From Lingula anatina (lineage: Eukaryota; Brachiopoda; Lingulata; Lingulida; Lingulidae): a stretch of DNA of 64,000 bases. The stretch lies in NCBI RefSeq assembly GCF_001039355.2, contig NW_019773814.1, positions 442,797 through 506,796 of the forward strand, read 5' to 3'. The position numbers were made by a program, and so were the translations under genes. This document shows positions 59,411-64,000 of this stretch, one piece after another (position 1 is the stretch's first letter; every line of letters begins with the position of its first letter). The notes beneath the pieces were generated by a model, which was given only the letters and a program-made list of their open reading frames with translations, did not search any database and had not been told where the DNA came from.

Positions 59411-60296
59411 GTGTTCAAATGGCAGCCAAATGGGGTCACGTTAATATCTCAACTCACCATCGCATAGGCTAAGAAGGGTGTATGTTGCTAAGTTATTGGC
59501 TTACGTGCGCCTCCGTTATTTACAAGTGGTGTATAAAGTAAAATCAAGTTAGTAATAACGAAACAACGTATTGAGTGCTAGATAACTTCCTCAAGAGTAA
59601 ACGGGTTGAAAATTGTTTGAACACTAGACAAGGATGGAAAATATCAAAAGTATTTAAAATTTGATTCGATTTATTATTTAACAGTCAAAATGTTTTTTTC
59701 CATCACGTTTAAAACAAATGCAAACTGGATTTTGAGCATGACGCATTGGAGTTGATATTCTAGATTTTTAATTGAAAAAATAAAAGACTCATAGAAATTA
59801 CCTTAAAAGGAGATACTGAACGGTGAAAAGACATGATAGAATGGGGTATTCTTGTGATCACGCATGTCGAGACGGTGATTAAAGGATAAACAGTTGCAAC
59901 CCATCCTCGTAGCCATATAACAAAACAATTGTATATAAATTGCATATTTAAATTGTAAAATGTGTACCGGGGTACACCAAATTACATTAAAATATATATA
60001 AAAAAACATAAGTTTGCAAATATCTAGATATGCCACTTATGGTCTTGAAACCAACTTAAAGAAACGGCCTATCGAAATATCCTACGCAAAAAAAAGGTTT
60101 ATAAATGAATCATCACCATTGGAATACCTAGATTTGTCTGTGAATTCAAGAGTTCAACGGAGAAGTAAGTCGAAATATATCCACAGCATGCGATACGTCA
60201 GTTGCCATAGAGAATGATCAGAAATAAACTACCAGATTTGCAACTTTACTCCTGTCTACAGATTTAGGTAACAGACTGGGCGATGGGAAGTCCCGG

Positions 60297-60811
60297 CTAT
60301 GGTACCCGTATCAGCAAAGGATACGAGGCAAGTAAGTAGGCCGTACAGGTTTGGTACCTCATAACGCATTGCACAGTGCCACCGATGCTCGGAATGTACA
60401 CCCACGAGGCCATGGCGTTGATTACACTCCAGTCAACATTGTCACCAATAGCAACGATACATATGATAATTCCTGAAGTTGGGGAAAAAAAAGAAGTGTT
60501 TATAGTATATACAGAAGGGAAACGTGCAGAATAAAATTAATTAAAAGTTAATTAATTACTGGCGACCCGGCTTCCTCGAATCTTTTAATGGGTTAATGTA
60601 AACCGACAGCATTCGTTTTAGGCAATAGACACTCTGTCTTTGGAGTAGCGGTAGTACGTACCTTTCTTCTTCAAAAGCGTGGCCAAGGGTATTGGGTCAT
60701 CCCCATAAGTATAGTAACCATCAGTCATTATCCAGACTAGGCGATTGCCAGAGATGTCACCAAGTTGAATATAACAATGTACCAAGGCATGGTATATATT
60801 CGTCAGACCAC
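60297..60811 (-). pseudogene. VWA gene copy B, exons 3 and 4 only
   Basis: Exon 3 (60811-60662, 150 bases; GGLTNIYHALVHCYIQLGDI, then SGNRLVWIMTDG) and exon 4 (60472-60297) are both open with intact splice sites. Exons 1 and 2 should lie above 61,300, but the sequence breaks at the ambiguous base at 61,304, just before exon 2. Whether the gene is truly truncated or mis-assembled cannot be told from this window. Confidence 0.7.
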
Positions 60812-61303
60812 CTGTTAATGAAGTGAAACTGTTTCAATCTTACTGCCTCGATTTTTAGGAACAATTAATATTGAATTTTGTCGCTCACACTTAATTCCCT
60901 CCCCAAATATGAAAAAGGTCGAACTAGATACGATGATCAATTTTTTTCTATCTAAAGAAAAAAATTGCAGAAACCACGACTGCCATCTTGGATTCTGTGC
61001 GTGTCTATGGTTACATACATCCAAGTAAACATTTGCCATTTCCACATCATGGTAATTTTGTCCAGCAGTCTTTGGTCTTACAAATAATGTACAAGTTAGG
61101 TCTGTGTATGAAAGGGGCACTAAATCAATTAAATAAACCCCCTTTTCGAGATATGCCGCTCACCCATGAACGCGCATCTGTGTGTGACTGTGCACTTGCG
61201 TCCATACGAGTGCGTGCATATTATGACCTGTGGCCTTATGTCCCACACGGGACGAAGAGCATTGATGATGATATTATGACCTGCAATGATATTTGCACAA
61301 TAG

Positions 61304-61325
61304 NTTTTTTTTTTTTTTTTTTTTT
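61304..61325. other. ambiguous base and poly(T) at a sequence join
   Basis: A single n at 61,304 is followed by about 21 Ts. Left of it the sequence follows VWA intron 2 (as at 44,983). Right of it it follows the flank at 31,209 (GCACACGAAGCACTCAGG). Confidence 0.9.
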
Positions 61326-61665
61326 GCACACGAAGCACTCAGGTAAACAAACTTTGACGTAACAGTGTCCTGAATTAAACACGAGCATGTATCAAAAATA
61401 GCAGTGTTAAAAGAATATATACATATGATTGCATATCATGTATATCCAATTACGCGTGATGTATTCTTAAACAGCAAACATCCTGTCATTTACGTTAGAA
61501 TCCCTGGATGTGCATACGTGTATAAGAACATGTAACGCTGTGAATTTCGAATACCATGCATTAAAGAACCAACATTCTGTCTCCCAAAACTAAGATTAAA
61601 GGTGTTTGGGGATCTTAAAGTGTATTAGTGAAGGACAAACTAACGCGTTTCTGGGAAGTTTACTT

Positions 61666-61848
61666 TTAATGCAACTGAGAATAGGTATGACCTGTGCAGC
61701 ATAGGACCTGTGCATGGGGACAGCATAGGAATGAATAAGACAAGATCGTTGTCATATCTTCAATTTCAACCTTTTTATTTTTATCAAGGCAAGAGCATGA
61801 GTTTGGTGGTATTTGGATATCTCTGCTGTGCAAATCATTACTTTCCAT
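61666..61848 (-). CDS. short ORF below a CRE palindrome, second copy
   Basis: Starts MESNDLHSRDIQIPPNSCSC, like 59,360. It diverges after FLCCP because of a local duplication (CCTGTGCAGCATAGGACCTG). Confidence 0.3.
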   Translation of the reverse strand: MESNDLHSRDIQIPPNSCSCLDKNKKVEIEDMTTILSYSFLCCPHAQVLCCTGHTYSQLH

Positions 61849-62768
61849 TCTAACGGCCGAAATGTGAGACGACGAACGTTGACGTCACAGTAACGTTCGT
61901 GTTCATATGGCAGCCAAATGGGGTCAAGTTAATATCTAGACTCACCATCGCATAGGCTAAGAAGGGTGTATGTTGTTAAGTTAATGGCCTACGTGCGCCT
62001 CCGTTATTTGCAAGTGGTATATAAAGTAAAACCAAGTTAGTAATAACGAAACAACTTATTGAGTGCAAGATAACTTCCTCAAGAGTAAACGAGTTGAAAA
62101 TTGTCCTAACACTAGACAAGGATGGAATATAACATTTAAAATTTGATTTGATTTTTTATTTCACAGTCAATATGTATTTTTTCCATCACGTTTAAAACAA
62201 ATGCAAACTGGATTTTGAGCATAACGCATTGGAGTTGATATTCTATTCTACCTCAAAAGGAGATACTGAACAGTGAAAAGACAAGATAGAATGGGATATT
62301 TTTGTGATCACGCATGTCGAGACGGTGATTAAATGATAAACAGTTGCAAACCCATCCTCGTAGCCATATAACAAAACAATTGTATATAAATCGTATATTT
62401 AAATTGTAAAATGTGTACATTACATTACAATGTGTACCGGGGTACATCAAATTACATTAAATATATATTAAAAAAAACATAAGTTTGCAAATATATAGAT
62501 ATGCCACTAAAGGTCTTAAAACCAACTCCTTAAAGAAACGACCTATCGAAATGTCCTACGCAAAAAAGGATTATAAATGAATCATCACCATTGGAATATC
62601 TAGATTTGTCTGTGAATTCAAGTGTTCAACGGTAAAGTAAGTCGAAATATATCCACAGCATGCGATACGTCAGTTGCCATAGAGAGTGATCAGAAATAAG
62701 CTACCAAATTTGCAACTTTACTCCTGTCTACAGATTTAGGTAACAGACTGGGCGATGGGAAGTCCTGG

Positions 62769-63912
62769 CTATGGTACCCGTATCAACAAAGGATACGAGG
62801 CAAGTAAGTAGGCCGTACAGGTTTGGTACCTCATAACGCATTGCACAGTGCGACCGATGTTCGGAATGTACACCCACGAGGCCATGGCGTTGATTACACT
62901 CCAGTCAACATTGTCACCAATAGCAACGATACATATGATAATTCCTGAAGTTGGGAAAAACAAGTGTTTATAGTATATACATACGGGAAAACGTGCAGAA
63001 TAAAATCAATTAAAGTACATAAATTACTGGCCACCCGGCTTCCTCGAATCTTTTAATGGGTTAATGTTAACCGACAGCATTCGTTTTAGCCAATAGACAC
63101 TCTGCCTTTGGAGTAGCGGTAGTACGCACCTTTCTTTTTCAAAAGCGTGGCCAAGGGTCTTGGGTCATCCCCATAAGTATAGTACCCATCAGTCATTATC
63201 CAGACTAGGCGATTGCCAGAGATGTCACCAAGTTGAATGTTACAATGCCACAAGGCATGGTATATATTCGTCAGACCACCTGTAAATGAGGTGAAGCTGT
63301 TTTAATCTTTCTGCTTCACTTTTTTGGAACAACTAATGTTGGATTTTGTAGCTCACATTTAATTCCCTCTCCAAAAGATGAAAAGGTCATACTTATCGAT
63401 CGAACTAGATACGATGATCAATTATTTGTATCTTGTTAAGTAAAAATATTGCAGAAACCACGACGGTCATCTTGGATTCTGTGCGTTTCTATGGTTACAT
63501 ATATCCAAGTAAACATTTGTCATTTCCACATCATGGCAATTTTGTCCAGCAGTCTTTGGTCTTACAAATGATTTATAAGTTAGGTCTGTGTATAAAAGGG
63601 CCACTAAATCTCTTAAATAAAGCCCTCTTTCGAGATATGCCCCTCACCCATGAACGCGCGTGTGTCTGTGCACTTGCGTGTATACTGTATGAGTGCGTGC
63701 ATATCATGACCTACAACGATATTTGCACAATAGTGGGCCCTACCTTCTTTCGGCACATCATCAATAGCCGCATCATTGGCAGGGTAGTTTTCATGGTAAC
63801 CCAGAGGAAAGATGAGCCTTGCCCTGGTAGAGAAACGTACCAGAGCGATCCAATGTTTTCCAGGGGCTATGCTATTCGGAGTAGGGGTGTTGTTGATAAT
63901 TGCAAGGATATT
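62769..63912 (-). CDS. secreted VWA-domain gene, copy C (exons 2-4; exon 1 outside window)
   Basis: Exon 2 is 63912-63744 (169 bases; NILAIINNTPTPNSIAPGKH, then WIALVRFSTRARLIF). Exon 3 is 63279-63130 (150; GGLTNIYHALWHCNIQLGDI, then LVWIMTDGYYTYGDD). Exon 4 is 62944-62769 (176; GIIICIVAIGDNVDWSVINA, ending RVP, TAG). Phases are 0, 1, 1 and all frames are open. The order of strands and the MIDAS Thr (GGLTN) and Asp (TDG) match a complete VWA domain of about 170 residues. With an exon 1 like the one at 45,658 the protein would be about 230 residues. After the VWA domain only about 25 residues remain. A further splice at GAG|GTACCA in exon 4 is possible. This is the only VWA copy without a visible lesion. 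Confidence 0.75.
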
Positions 63913-64000
63913 CTGAAGCAAGACTTATTTAAAGATAAATCAAATGTTTTGCTTTGCGTTGCACAAATGTGTCAAAAAAAAAAAAAAAGAAAAAAAAACA

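Noticed and set aside
59803-60036. Hydrophobic minus-strand ORF (also at 32,200, with broken forms at 43,450 and 62,253)
   Set aside because: AT-rich, with frame-breaking indels between copies; more likely a VWA 3' untranslated or flanking region.

Overview
This is eukaryotic nuclear DNA from an animal, most likely a marine invertebrate. The evidence is AT-rich sequence, short phase-1 exons with GT/AG splice sites for secreted EGF and von Willebrand factor A (VWA) proteins, TATA boxes and AATAAA signals, and many Tc1, Penelope-like, non-LTR, SINE and MITE remnants plus (CT)n/(GT)n tracts. I cannot name the phylum or species. Gene models come from reading splice sites by eye and comparing repeated copies within the window. 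No database search was run.

The main structure is a tandem array of a module about 12.6-12.9 kb long. Read left to right, a full module holds: a plus-strand exon-like block; a minus-strand gene for a small secreted protein with three EGF-like domains; a spacer with (CT)n(GT)n microsatellites; a 266-bp inverted-repeat element; a minus-strand gene for a secreted single-VWA-domain protein; and a 5'-truncated Penelope-like fragment. Module 2 runs from about 21,100 to 33,735 and module 3 from 33,735 to 46,614. Module 4 starts at 46,614 and is rearranged at about 50,160, and a further partial copy starts at 61,305. Module 1 (about 5,300-16,800) is older, more diverged and full of transposon insertions.

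Region by region: 1-5,300 is repeats, including a fold-back satellite. 5,790-9,890 is EGF gene 1, with two DNA transposons in its introns. 10,000-19,200 is spacer, inverted Penelope-like fragments, a full-length dead Tc1 element and a 920-bp CACTG-ended element. 19,300-21,600 holds weak plus-strand exon candidates. 22,090-24,634 is EGF gene 2 (intact), followed by a 2.5-kb long-TIR element containing a second dead Tc1. The first VWA locus (32.7 kb) is a deletion fusion. 34,722-37,390 is EGF gene 3 (intact, stop codon formed across a splice junction). 43,961-45,658 is a VWA gene with all four exons but two frame-disrupting lesions. 47,608-52,593 is EGF gene 4, with two sets of EGF exons, the distal set decaying. 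53-57 kb is a MITE, a non-LTR retrotransposon and spacer. 60.3-60.8 kb is a VWA copy cut off at an ambiguous base (61,304). 62,769-63,912 is a VWA copy intact in exons 2-4, with exon 1 beyond the window.

EGF and VWA modules are typical of extracellular matrix and adhesion proteins, and both gene types encode a signal peptide and no transmembrane segment. Their co-duplication suggests a locally expanding family of secreted proteins. That is inference; the sequence does not show what they bind.
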